A DNA stretch of 64,000 bases from Paguma larvata (lineage: Eukaryota > Chordata > Mammalia > Carnivora > Viverridae), in the NCBI GenBank assembly GCA_030068075.1, contig CM057825.1:82971123-83035122 (forward strand), written 5' to 3'. Position 1 is the stretch's first letter. Each line of letters begins with the position of its first letter. The translations under genes and the position numbers were made by a program. The notes under the pieces were generated by a model. It was not told the origin of the DNA. It searched no databases and saw only the letters and a list, made by a program, of their open reading frames with translations. Shown here in pieces: positions 21,831 through 33,137 of the stretch.

Positions 21831-21915
21831 CCAAATTCTGCCCTTGGATATGCATGCACAATTTCCATTGACTTCAATGGGGGTTTTCTTGTGTGTATCC
21901 AAGGGCAGAATCCAG
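21831..21915. repeat. Short palindromic (inverted-repeat) element
   Basis: Two perfect 16-base arms, ATTCTGCCCTTGGATA (21835-21850) and its reverse complement (21896-21911), surround a 45-base centre that itself contains 'ccattgacttcaatggg', another near-palindrome. The layout resembles ancient MITE-like or amniote-conserved repeats that carry 'cattgacttcaatggg' words. Family assignment is my inference. Confidence 0.6.
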
Positions 21916-22800
21916 CTTAATGAATTTTTTAATTGTTTTTAAATGGTGAATGAATTGGTTAAAGTGCAAAGCACCAGAGATGATTCCAAACATATTGCAT
22001 ATATTCCCGTGGGTTTTTTTTTTACGCCCAAAATACACGCATATAATCTTAGATCTACAATTTACCACAAAAGTCAAAATTTAAAGTTGGAGAAAATAAT
22101 ATGAGAAATAAAATCATGGCTGTTACATTTTCTTCGTAAGAGACTAATGCATTACACTGCTGAAGACTTCTCCTTTTGTCTATTAAAATGACAATACTTT
22201 GATCTGTTAATGAACCACTAAAAGAAATCTGAAACTTTGGAGGCCAGCAACTCCTCTATATCCATTCCCCCGTGAGTGCCGGTAGATCGAGGTGCTTCCT
22301 CCATTAGAGTACTCATCACCTTGTGTTAGAAAATCTTTTGCCAATGATTATCAATCTCTATGCTTATTACTTGATCTTGAGCAACTGTCTCAAGAGTTTA
22401 GTTTTTAACACTTTTACTACTAAAGCCCCCCCCCCAGGTTGAATCCATGATAGAATCTAAAATATGTTGATCCCTTAATAAATTTAGTCATTTGGATAGG
22501 CCAATTCTACTTTACATCACCACACCTACTGGCCTGAAACAAAGGAAAACAATGTCTTAGACCTGAAATTTATTACAATTATTATAAGACGCCATTCCTT
22601 AGTACAGCATTCTCTTGGTAATGAAAAATAATATTTGTGTGTGGTAGGCACTAACGCTGCATAGGAAAAGTGCGTGTTTGAGTGTTTGGGGGATGAGAGT
22701 TAGAACTCACCTGTATAAGAAAAATCAGACAAAACAAAACCCAGACTATTATACATTCCTTGAATGGATACATAATATAAAATTAGACTGATCACTTTCC
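21916..22800. other. Unique AT-rich DNA with a 10-C run
   Basis: Holds a run of ten C at 22426-22435. No other structure, repeat or coding signal recognised. Confidence 0.5.
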
Positions 22801-22805
22801 TTTTG

Positions 22806-24790
22806 GTTTGCTTTGTTTTCTAATTAATAGGCTTTATTTTTTAGAGTAGCTTTAGATTCACAGCAAAATTGAGTGAGAAGTACAGAGAATTCCTACATAC
22901 TTCTCCTCATAGACACATACACACTCACACACCCCTCATCCCTGTGGTACATTTGTTACAATTGATGAAGCAATATTAACATATCATTATTAACCAATGT
23001 CCATAGTATATCTTAGTGTTCCATATTTGTGTTATATATTCCAAGTATTAGCAAGTATGTACTGACATGTATCCACCGTGGTAGTATATACAGAATAGTT
23101 GTTCTGATTTAAAAATCCTCTGTACTTCCATTGTTCCTCCTCTCTAGTAAATCTCTGACAACCACCGACCTTCGTATTGTCTTCATAGTTTTTCTTTTTC
23201 TGGAATGTCATACGGTTTATATATACGGTTTACATCATACACTATGAAACCTTTCAGACTAGCTTCTCTCACTTAGCAATATGTATTTAAGGTCCTTCCA
23301 TCTTTGTCCATGACTTAATAGCTCATTTCTTTTTATGACTGAATAATATTTCATTGTTTAGCTGTATAATAAGTTATCTGTTTACCTACTAAGACTTTGT
23401 GGTTACTTCCAAATTAATGCCATTATGAATAAAGCTGCTTTAAAATTCATGCATAGGTTTTTGTATAAATATAACATTTCAGCTCATTTATGTAAATACC
23501 AAGGTGTGTGATAGACTGATCATATGGTATGCACATGTTTAGTTTTGTAAGAGACTGCCAAACTGTCTTTTAAAGTGGCTGTACCATTTTGCATCCACGC
23601 GAAAAATAAGTAGAGTTCCAGATGCTCCATATCCTTACCTAGCATTCCATGCTGTCAGTGTTCTGAACTTTATTCGTTCTAATAGGTGTGTAGTGGTATC
23701 TCCTTGCTTTAATTTGCAATGTCCTAAAGATGGATGATTTCAAGCATCTTTTCATATGCTTATTCGCCATCTATATATAATCATTAATGAAGTGTTTGTT
23801 CAGATTCTTTGTTCATTTCTTTAATAGAGTTATCCATTTTCTTATCTGTGAGCTTTAAGACTTTTTGGTATATTTTCAATAACAGTGCTTTATCAAAAAA
23901 GTCTTTTGTAAATATTTTCCTCCAGTGCATGGCTTGTCTTTTCGTCCTCTTGACAGAGTATTTCACAAAGCAGAAGTTTTTAATTTTAATGAAGTCTAAT
24001 TCATCAATCCTTTCTTTCGTGGATTGTACCTTTGATACTTAATCTAAATGTCAATGTTGGGGTGTGTGGGTGGCTTAGTCAGTTGAGTATACAACTTGAT
24101 TTCGGCTTAGTTCATGATCCCAAAGTTGTACAATCAAGCCCTGCATGGAGCTCTGCACTGAGCACAGAGCCTACTTGGGATTCTCTCTCCCTCTGCCCCT
24201 CTCTCCTGCTCACACTCTCTCTAAAATAAAATAAAATGTCAATGCCAAATATACAGTATTATCTCAACTTTCTCCCACATAATCTTGCAGGAGTTTCACA
24301 GTTTGGCATTTTACATTTAGGTGTGTGATCCGTTTTGAGTTAATTTTGATGAAGAATATAAGGTGAATGCCTAGATGATGATGGTGATGATTATAATTTA
24401 TTTATCTTCGCATATGGATATCTAGTTGTTCAGCACAGCTTGTTGAAAAGCCTATCATTTTGGCATTGAATTTGCCTTTGCTCTTTTGTCAAATATCAGT
24501 TGACAATGTAGACTTATTTATGTTTTCTTTATTCTGTTCCATTGATCTAGATATCTATTATTTTATCAATACCACATTTTTCTAATTACTATAACTTTAT
24601 ACTAAGTCTTGAAGTCAAATAATGTGAATATTCTAACTCTGTTCTTACCCTTTGATATTGTTTTGGCTATTTTGGGTCTTTTGCCTGCTTCACATAAACT
24701 TTAGAGTCACTTTGTCAGATTACTTTCTTTTCAATGGACTCTCTTTTTCTATTCTCTTTTTATGTTGAGTAAGAAATAAATTTACATATA
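22806..24790 (-). mobile_element. LINE-1 3' half, reverse orientation
   Basis: Reverse complement of an L1 3' untranslated region (22806-23190: 'tagagtagctttagattcac', 'acatttgttacaattgatg') and then of the ORF2 C-terminal part ('agctcatttctttttatgac' at 23321; 'ccattatgaataaagctgc' at 23420; 'gttttggctattttgggtc' at 24660). It is 5' truncated at the right-hand end. No intact frame. A SINE interrupts it at 24057-24233. Confidence 0.85.
24057..24233 (+). mobile_element. CAN-SINE nested in L1, 11-bp duplication
   Basis: The head 'ttggggtgtgtgggtggctt' is followed by 'caacttgatttcggcttag', TC-rich stretch and an 'aaaataaaat' tail. It is flanked by the perfect duplication aaatgtcaatg (24046-24056 and 24234-24244). 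Confidence 0.95.
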
Positions 24791-25808
24791 TGAATTCTAG
24801 AACTATCCTTTATAGAAAAACTTGTAAATAAGATAATAACTACTTACATAGACAAAATGACTATAACTTGTTTTATGGGCTAAAGAAATTCTTAGGATTT
24901 TTCAGTAATAAATCTTTTGCTGTTTTTAATATTAATTATTTATATTAGTGATTATGATTTGTATAATTTAAACTTTTGGAGAATAAAATTCTTGGGCTCT
25001 GTTCTACAAATGTTTATAGTCAAAAGAAGGGATTTTGGCAACAAACATCAAAGTATTTAGAAATTATTGTATACCTGAAACCAAGATAACTGCATGTTAA
25101 TTATACCTGAATAGTAAGAGAAAAGAGACCTGCTTCTTGAAACAAAGGTGTTCTGAGGGTCTCAAACAAGAAAAAATACTGTAACTGGAATTACACTAAA
25201 AACTGTGAAATACAGAGAGAAGGAAATTCTTTCAAAATTCAGTATCTATGGCATGAAAACAGTCTCACCAAAATTATACTGCTGATAGCTGGTTGAATCA
25301 TAGAACTTTAATTATGTGGTGTGTGTTTTTGTTTTATTGCCTCATGTTTATTTTGAATTTTAAATTTTTCTTTATAAAAAACATTAAACAGCTCCACTAA
25401 AATTTAAATTTCCACAGGCAGGAGATATTTTTGAATGATACCTGTAGAGCAACAAAACTATTGTTAGTGGCCAACTTGATAGTAACTATGGAAGCAAACT
25501 ATAGACTACAGAAAAATATTACATCAACCTAGCATTATGACCCTGTTTAATTTTGAAAATATATCATTAACTCACAAATGGTTGCATCTGCAATTATCCA
25601 CTCCAACAAAATATTATACTTCATTAGAAAGTACAAATGGTGACAGGAGTCAATTTCATACATGGTAGTTTAGGATTCCTTAAATAATAAGCAATGTAAC
25701 TAAAAAAATTGCTGCAAGTCCATAAGTAACTTATAACAAAATAATCCTGAAGATTTAAGTATAAAGGTGCTTTCTGTCTTCACCCCTGTACATCACCCTT
25801 GCTACTTA
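24791..25808. other. Mostly unique AT-rich DNA
   Basis: A possible tiny L1 3'-end relic lies at about 25060-25130 ('gtatacctgaaaccaagat' then 'gttaattatacctgaatag'). Otherwise nothing recognised. Confidence 0.45.
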
Positions 25809-25893
25809 CAGTGTGGTCCATGGACTGACAGCGTTATCATCATAACATGTCAGGCCCATCCCTGACCTACCTGCTTCAGAGTTTGCATTCAAA
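25809..25893 (+). mobile_element. MER20-like hAT fragment
   Basis: 'cagtgtggtccatggactga' is the terminal word of MER20-type hAT-Charlie non-autonomous elements, followed by 'cctgacctacctgcttcag' and 'agtttgcattcaaaa'. The 3' part is lost in an AT-rich patch. Confidence 0.7.
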
Positions 25894-26865
25894 AAATAAA
25901 TAAAAGCAAAAATAAAAATCAAGGGGTGGCTACAAACATTTAAGAGCTTCCAATGATAGCAACCATCCAGATATTGCTGAGCTTCCCCATTTTCCATGTA
26001 GAATGGGAAGTTATTGTATCCTGTGAATATCTGTCTCCCTTGTCTTCTCTCTGGCTTCTCATTTATCTGAAGAGATCAACTTCTCTTTAAGAGGATCCTT
26101 CATGAGGCCCTCTGATCACTCCGTGCTAACATATCTGTATTTATAGTTCTGTTGCATAATAGCTATCTTAATGTCTGACATATCACCATCCCTCCATTTG
26201 TACACTTTTCCTTTTTCAGTCTAGGCTGTTATTGGAGATATCTCAGAATAATACTACCCTCGTAAACGTAACTTAGATATCTCATTCTTAGCTGTTTATC
26301 ACAACATTGTTACATATATTTAAATGTATAAATTCTAATTACTAGGGCATGATCACTAAAGCCATTGGACTGAAACATCTCCATTTACTTGCTTTTGGGG
26401 CCTTGATCTGGAATATGAATAGAAGACTCCTTACAGCTTGGCTTTAATGTGCTTATTCTCCTTAGGAGTACAGGGACATTCACTGCATGTAATTCAGTAG
26501 TGTTTCTGTCTAAAACAGTAAATTTGTCCTTCAGGTCTCATGAGTATATTCCTATTCAACTTGTCTTAACAAATCGGTTATTGACATGGTGATCAAATAA
26601 GGACTTTTGAGAGGATAAGTGGACGTGCTAATAATCACCTGAAGATAACACACAGAAAGCAAAACTGACTTGGCAATCTTGCATGTGTGGCCAATGTAGG
26701 TGTCGGTAATTTCATCACTGGAATACTTATGGGCCATCCTTGATGCAAAGTTGTTTTGGAAGAGTCCTTTATCCAGACAAAGGTATACTGCAGCTCTGGT
26801 TACAATCTTAAGAACTATCTTGGGACACATACAGCTAAAGGCCTCAATCGAAGACCATGGAGAGA
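25894..26865. other. Unique DNA, no gene seen
   Basis: A 92-codon minus-strand frame (26552-26830) has no recognisable domain. No known repeat seen. Confidence 0.5.
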
Positions 26866-27000
26866 TGTAGATCTGAAGAGAGAATCAAGAAACCAGGCCA
26901 AGAGGATGAAAACCAGGGAGACGTCATAAGATAGAATGGTAACAGCTGTGCTCAAGAGCAACTGATGAGAGGAAAGTTACTGCAGGACTTAGAAGGTCTG
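26866..27000 (+). repeat. Unassigned repeat, copy 1
   Basis: Shares about 130 bp of recognisable similarity with 29222-29360, including a 29-base block (26953-26981) identical except for one base. See the matching entry. I cannot assign a family. Confidence 0.55.
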
Positions 27001-29125
27001 AGTGTCTTTGGTAAGAATCAGAGACTTTAAGTGTATCCATTTACACAAACAGATGCCATCTTTCTATCAATCCTAAATTTATTTTTCACTCATTTTTTTT
27101 GATTAGCAAGATAAGCTCAGTTTTCCATATACCTAAGTAATAACCTATATTCTGGATTATGAATAGATTTCTGACATACAGAGATATATTGAATACAATT
27201 TGGTGTTCAGTAGTAAAGAAAAATGGGGTCAGATTCATGATATTATTGAGTCCTTTCTTTTGGAAGTTAAGTATAATGTGCTAAAAAGTCATGACAGAAA
27301 CTACTTTTTTAAAGTGATGTTACATATTTTATAGATGCCCCTGGTAGGATTCTTTATGTGCTTGTGCTTTAGAATGAACCGGAGCTGAGCAGATAGATAA
27401 ACATGATGACTGAGCTGGGAACACCTTTCTCGGCCGCCCTGCCATTTTTTCAGGCCGGCAAAGCCCCCAAGGAAAGGACTTAAAGTTAGGTAAAAAACAT
27501 TTGTAAGTTTAAAGTTTAGTAAGGAGGAAAGAGAGAATTTATTTTGCTTGTTCAAAAGTGCAAATTCTAGTGGTTTTGGGCATCAAGGGTGCAGAAAAGC
27601 AAATGTAATTGTTCTGTAAATCAGCCCTTGGGTTTTTCACTCAAACCTAAGCATTGCAACCAGATCAGAAATTTCGACAATGTGGCATCTCTATGACTTT
27701 CCCTGTGAAATTGAATGCTCTGTCTCGTAGACATAATATAAAACACTCTGTAGGTCTGCATTATGTAACCTCCAACCATATAATTCCATACTTGGCTCAA
27801 AATCTAAAATATTCCTTGGAAAAAATGTAAAGAAATAATAATAGTATTAAATTTGAAGTCACTCGCATTTAAATATATGAGAACTTTACCTTTAAAGCTG
27901 AATATTTTTGACTCTCTGCTTTAAATAATAACTAATCTGGACCAGCTTAATACGGTTTTTGATAATGTTTCGCTTCATATTCAATTTTGGAAGTCCCTGG
28001 TTTTGCATATTTTTTGAATTTTGTTCTTTTGATATTAAATAAAATTTTAGAGAAGTGAATTTACCCAACTTAGCAAGGCAAATACAGAGTTTGTTATGAA
28101 ATCCATGCCATTTGTCAGGCTTCCTCACTAAATAGGCTACAGTATGTATGATTTTATTAACCCGCCACTAAAATTGTACTTTATATGATCAAACCCTCTC
28201 TGGCTTGTGAATTCTCTCAAGGATTCTGAATGATGTTCGATATAAAGAATTACTAAAAACATCTCTGATTTTGAAATTTAACTTCCTCTTGGAATAGAAT
28301 ACTGGTTGTACTGATTAACTATACGTGTATCTAACGTCGCTAGCTCTCTAAAGACAAAAACTTAGGAAACTGTTCCCATTTCAGTGAGAGACAAAAGCCC
28401 TTTTTCTGAAAGTTCATGAACTCTAAAAACCTTGGGTCCCTTTTGATTCTAAAAGAAATAAGCTTACGTATGAAATTAAAGAAAATTATTTTATTAAGAC
28501 TGGTTGCCTTTTAAGAGTTGTATGCTTAGTCAGATGTTGTTACTAGAGATAATTATGAAGTTATTTGTGCCTCGGTAATGTTAATCTCATATTAGCACAA
28601 ATAGCATAGTTGGTCAGAGATGTGAAGAGATTTTCAGAAGCCTCAACTATGTTGAGAACATAACCTAGTCTATGTTGTGTAGCAGGAGGAACGCATTTCT
28701 TATGATAATCTGCACTATTTTTAGAAGGATGAAACCTAAGATCTTTTATTACACAAACAAACAAACAAGAGCACCACCACCAACAAAATCTACTGCTCTG
28801 TTCCGGCTAACTTCTTCTTCAGACCTTTCAAGTATCTCAGTGTGTCATCCTCACTCTTTCTCCTCTGTCCTCGATTCACTTTTAAAAATCCTACAATATT
28901 TTATATTATGTCGTTAATATACATCAACATTTACGTTTTACCACTAATTGAGATTTCACCAAAGATAAATTTAATCCTTATTCTCCTTTAAGAAAATAAA
29001 TAAAACGTTTTGGTAGTGGGTGTTTCAGTCAGGAAGTTCTTTAACATTTTTAGGAATAAAATGTGTTTATTAGTACTTCAAAGGCAAATATACTCTACTA
29101 TATGCATGGTAATTCACTGGTTTAA
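27001..29125. other. Unique AT-rich DNA, no gene seen
   Basis: About 2.1 kb with no SINE, LINE or DNA element recognised. Open frames do not exceed 84 codons and have no family features. A short (AAAC)n patch lies at 28752-28769. Confidence 0.5.
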
Positions 29126-29129
29126 TTTA

Positions 29130-29470
29130 AGTATACAGACTTTGGAATTATGTGAACTTGGGTTAGAATCTCAGCTGTATCATGTATGATCTCTGAGACC
29201 ATAAAAATACATTCTCAGTCTAATGGAAGAGACAGGAATGAATGCCAAGAAGACAAAGACCCGGGAGACTTAAATAAGAAACTTTGATGATTGTGGTGTT
29301 ATGTGTTGTCAAGAGTAACTGATGAGAGGAAAGTTACTATGTTACTTACAGGATGTGAGTATTTAGGAAAGTTACTTATTCTCTCTGAATCTTGTTGCCT
29401 ATCTATAAAATAAGAATAGTAATACTAAATTTATGGAGTATGTAAAGTTCTAATCTCAGTGCTAAGATCA
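29130..29470 (+). mobile_element. MIR, split in two
   Basis: The left part (29130-29205) has 'tgtgaacttgggttagaatc' and 'tcagctgtatcatgtatga'. The right part (about 29365-29470) has 'aagttacttattctctctg', 'aatcttgttgcctatctata' and 'aaaataagaatagtaatac'. These are consecutive sections of MIR separated by about 150 bp that match the unassigned repeat at 26.9 kb. Confidence 0.75.
29222..29360 (+). repeat. Unassigned repeat, copy 2, inside a MIR
   Basis: Matches 26866-27000; the near-identical 29-base block is at 29310-29338. It sits between the two halves of a MIR, so it is probably an insertion. The word 'aggaaagttact' occurs at its end and again at the start of the right MIR half, which may be a target duplication. 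Confidence 0.55.
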
Positions 29471-29955
29471 GAGACATCCCCCCAAAAAAGAAGGTTCTTT
29501 CTTCTTCTTCTCTCCTCCTCCTTATTCTTCATTACATGCATTTAGAAGTAGCATTTTACTTTTAGATATTTAACATAAAGTGGCAAAACTCAAAATTATT
29601 AAATTATTCCAATTTTGAATATTTTAAATAGCATATTATTTCCATATTGCATATAAGCAACAATACAGTGCTTTTAAGTGATTTGCAACATTGTTAAATA
29701 TTACTACTTTGTCTTGAATCAAACATTTCTATAGCGTCTTCAGACCTCACTATAATAAAGACTAAGTTTGTTGGGTCTAATGTTTAAAACCTAGTACCAA
29801 TAGAGTCAAATAAAAATAGATTTTTCTATTGCACTCATGTATGTAACAACTTTCTTTAAGATGGTACACCTAACACTTTGGCAAACCCCATGTGAAACCA
29901 AGCAAGCAAGTATATATAGTTCATATACATTCATCATCATCCCTCATAGAGTGAT
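29471..29955. other. Unique AT-rich DNA with a CTT-rich tract
   Basis: A pyrimidine-rich (CTT)n stretch lies at 29495-29532. No coding signal. Confidence 0.5.
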
Positions 29956-30426
29956 CAATTCTAAAAATCATCTAATTAAACAATGAGCAGAGGATCTAAA
30001 TGGGCATTTTACCAAAGAACACATAAAGGTGGGCAACAGACAACATGAAAAGATGCTCAACATCACTAATCATCCGAGAAATGAGAATCAATACCACAGT
30101 GAGATAATCACCTCACACCTGTCAAAATAGCTGGTATCAAAAAGACAAGAAATAACAAGTGTTGATGAGGATGTGGAGAAATAGGAAATCTTGTGTGTAA
30201 ATTGGTATAACTACTGTGGAAAACAGTATGGAGGTTCCTCTAAAAATTAAACATAAAAATACCATACAATCCAGTAGTTCCACTACTGGGTATTTATCCA
30301 ACGCCCCCCCCCCCGAAAAAAATAAAACTCTAATTGGAAAATATACATGTATCTCCATGTTCACTGAAGCATTTTTACAGTAGCCAAGATAAAAGCCACA
30401 TAAGCGTCTATCAATAGATGAATGGA

Positions 30427-30623
30427 GGGGTGCCCAGGTGGGTTAGTTGGTTAAGCCTCAGCCTTAGGCTCAGGTCATGATCCTACAGTTCATGAGTTCA
30501 AGCTTCACACTGGTATCCATGCTGACAGTGCGGACCCTGCTTAAGATTTTCTCCCTCTTCTTCCCTCTCTGCTCCTCCTCCATGTGTATGATTTCTCTCT
30601 TTCAAAATAAATAAACTTAAAAA
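30427..30623 (+). mobile_element. CAN-SINE nested in L1, 14-bp duplication
   Basis: The head 'ggggtgcccaggtgggttag' is followed by 'ggctcaggtcatgatcctac', a TC-rich stretch and an 'aaataaataaactt' tail. It is flanked by the perfect duplication aatagatgaatgga (30413-30426 and 30624-30637). Confidence 0.95.
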
Positions 30624-30647
30624 AATAGATGAATGGATAACATGTGG

Positions 30648-30674
30648 CATATATATACATATATATGTGTGTGT

Positions 30675-30706
<32 letters not shown>

Positions 30707-30710
30707 AGAC
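30648..30710. repeat. (TA)n-(TG)n-(CA)n microsatellite
   Basis: An alternating purine-pyrimidine tract: 'catatatatacatatatatg', then TG, then about 13 CA units. It lies inside L1 3' sequence, where TA-rich slippage is common. Confidence 0.9.
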
Positions 30711-31244
30711 AATGAAATATTACTGAGCCATGAAAAAGGGATGAGCTCTTACCATTTGTGACAACATGGATGGGCCTAAAGGGTATTATGCTAAGTGAAA
30801 TATATCAGAGAATGACAACTACAGTATGATTTCACTTTCACATGGAATCTATAAACTAAAACAAATGAAGAAAGAAACCAAAAAAAGCAGAAACATAAAT
30901 ACAGAGAACGGGTGGTTGCCAGAGGTGAGTGGGTAAAAGGATAGGCAGAAAGAAACAAAAGGGAGTGGGGGACACAGGCTTCCCCTTATGGAATGAATTC
31001 GTCACAGGGATAAAAGGTACAGCATAGGGAATATAGTCAGTGGTGTTGCAATAGTTTTGCATGGTGACAGATGGTAGCCACACTTCCGGTGAGCACAGCA
31101 TGACATATATGGCTGCCAGATCAGTATGTTCAGTACACCTGAAACTAATATTGTGTGTCACTGTCATCCAATAAAAAACAAACAGAAAACAGCGATTAAG
31201 AAGCATCCTCATAAGGACTGACACATACCTTAAGGACAAATAAT

Positions 31245-31740
31245 ATTTCTTCCATTTATCTTCTTTTTATATAAAAACTTTTTTGAGGGGATAGTTTTAG
31301 ATTTACAGAAAAGTTACAAACATTGTCCAGAGAATTCCCAAGTGTCTCGTATCTCTATTGTTAACATCTTACTATAGGGTATTTGTCAGGATTGCTAAGC
31401 CAACCACTGCTATGTTACTATTAACTAAACTGCACGCCTTATTTGGATTTCACTAGTTTTCCATGCCATTATTCTATTGCAAGATACCATGCAGAACACT
31501 GTATTACATTTCGTTTTCATGTCTCCATAGTCTCCTTTGGTCTACATCACAGACTTTCCTTGTTTCTGATGACCTGGACAAATCTTGAGGAGTACTGATC
31601 AGATAATTAGTAGAATATCTTTTAATTTTGTGTTTCCTGATATTTTTCTCATGGTTAGTCTAGGGTTATCGGCTTGGGGAGGTCTTCTGTTTGCTTTTAT
31701 GTTCTGATTGTATTTTGTCTGGCTGAGAGTTCAAAAAAAA
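31245..31740 (-). mobile_element. LINE-1 3' untranslated region, reverse orientation
   Basis: Reverse L1M 3' sequence with characteristic words: 'agttttagatttacagaaaa' (31285), 'aagttacaaacattgtccag', 'ttctattgcaagataccatg', 'tctcctttggtctacatcac'. A 16-A run at 31733-31746 marks its right end. It lies tail to tail with the plus-strand L1 ending at 31195. Confidence 0.8.
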
Positions 31741-31746
31741 AAAAAA

Positions 31747-32906
31747 AGCTTTTCCATGTGAGGCAATGTTTGGAATCATCCTGCTTTATTTAGCTCTCCC
31801 TGTTCAATTTTACTTAGTGATTGAGATGAAAGCTATTCAGATAACTACCGAAGGAGATGAGATGATGCTAGCGAATAACCATGAAAAACAGAAGAAAATA
31901 TTTTAGCCTATTTCTCTGAATATGTGAAATCCCTCCCCAAGTATATTTTCCTGCATCTCCTTTCACACCAGAGACAACTGCTCACCACATATCATTCTTC
32001 AGTATGTTTATTTCATTTTGTATACGAAAAGGTCAACCTGAAAATATACATCAAACCTGAACGAAAACATCCTCTTTTCCTATGCAACATCCCAGGGCTT
32101 GAAGTTTGCTCTTCCAGCATTATTTGTTTAATAGAAATATTTTCCATACCACCTGGTTCTGGCAGAAAGTCAAAATTTGCATTTATATGAGGTAGTTTAT
32201 CAAATATAACATACAGAAGTCTGTTAAGTACACATTGCATTTTGTTTGTGAGAAAATCTGTTTGTATTTAATGTAGTTTTTAAATTAACCTTAATGAAAG
32301 CTTCTGAAAATTGTTGTTCTAAGCATTTGAAATATGCAACAAGAACTGGTGGAAGACATAAACATGTTTTCCATTATATGTTATCAGATAGCCCAAAATT
32401 ACTACAAAGAAGAATGTGGGACTATGTTAAATTAGAAAGATAAGCAAGCATTTAGTTAAAAGCAAAGGTCTTTAGAAGAGGAAAGCATCTACCACCGTTA
32501 ACCCCAAACATCTTATAACAATCTTCTGTCAGAGGTATTTTTAAATTTTTAAGTTAGAATGTTACTTACTATATACGGGAATGAAAGTTATTTGCATCAA
32601 ACCTTAACATTTCATTTCTCTTAATCTAAGATTGGCCAAATACAGACTCACCTAAGGTTTTCTCAAGTGCCGCAAAAGGTAATTGGAACAAGACCCTATC
32701 GGGCTGTTTCTCCAAACAATAGTCTCTTCTCATTTTTCTCCTGCCCCTTCATTCCCTATATTATTGTTCTTAATGTCTTTTCAAATTTCAACCTATCTCA
32801 GTAGTTTGCACATGGAGGATTCCCCGGTAGTGGATACTGAATTAATGTTCATTTCTAGTAGACCATGTTTTTATCAGTTAAGGCCAACTCAAGTGTCTTT
32901 AGGCCT
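31747..32906. other. Unique DNA, no gene seen
   Basis: Open frames at 31924-32190 (plus) and 32013-32240 (minus) overlap and have no family features. The 133-codon plus frame at 32683-33084 is open mainly because it runs into the next SINE. Confidence 0.5.
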
Positions 32907-32916
32907 TAGACACTTT

Positions 32917-33127
32917 TTTTTTAATGTTTTATTTATTTTTGAGAGAGAGAGAGAGAGTGTGTGTGAGCAGGGAAAGGGCAGAGAGAGAGGGAGACACAGA
33001 ATCCGAAGCAGGCTCCAGGCTCTGAGCGTCAGCACAGAGCCCGACGTGGGGCTTGAACTCACGAACGGTGAGATCATGACCTGAGCTGAAGTCGGACGCC
33101 CAACCGACTGAGCCACCCAGGTGCCCC
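32917..33127 (-). mobile_element. CAN-SINE (felid type)
   Basis: Reverse-oriented: 'aatgttttatttatttttga', a (GA)n/(GT)n tract, and an end at 'ctgagccacccaggtgcccc'. It is flanked by tagacacttt (32907-32916) and tagacatttt (33128-33137). The tRNA-like head is well preserved. Confidence 0.95.
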
Positions 33128-33137
33128 TAGACATTTT

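Larger units (their letters stand above)
29956..31195 (+). mobile_element. LINE-1 3' end, plus orientation
   Basis: ORF2 C-terminal sequence ('aacaatgagcagaggatct' at 29979; 'gataatcacctcacacctg' at 30102; 'tgttgatgaggatgtggag' at 30160; 'ccatgaaaaagggatgagc' at 30728) runs into a 3' untranslated region ending near 'gtcactgtcatccaataaa' (31157-31175). It is 5' truncated, frame broken, and interrupted by a SINE at 30427-30623. Confidence 0.85.

Noticed and set aside
30856..31239. Open frame of 127 codons on the minus strand
   Set aside because: It is antisense to plus-strand L1 3' sequence and has no coding context.
32683..33084. Open frame of 133 codons on the plus strand
   Set aside because: Its second half is reverse-oriented SINE sequence (GA-rich tract read as RERER). 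The first half has no family resemblance.
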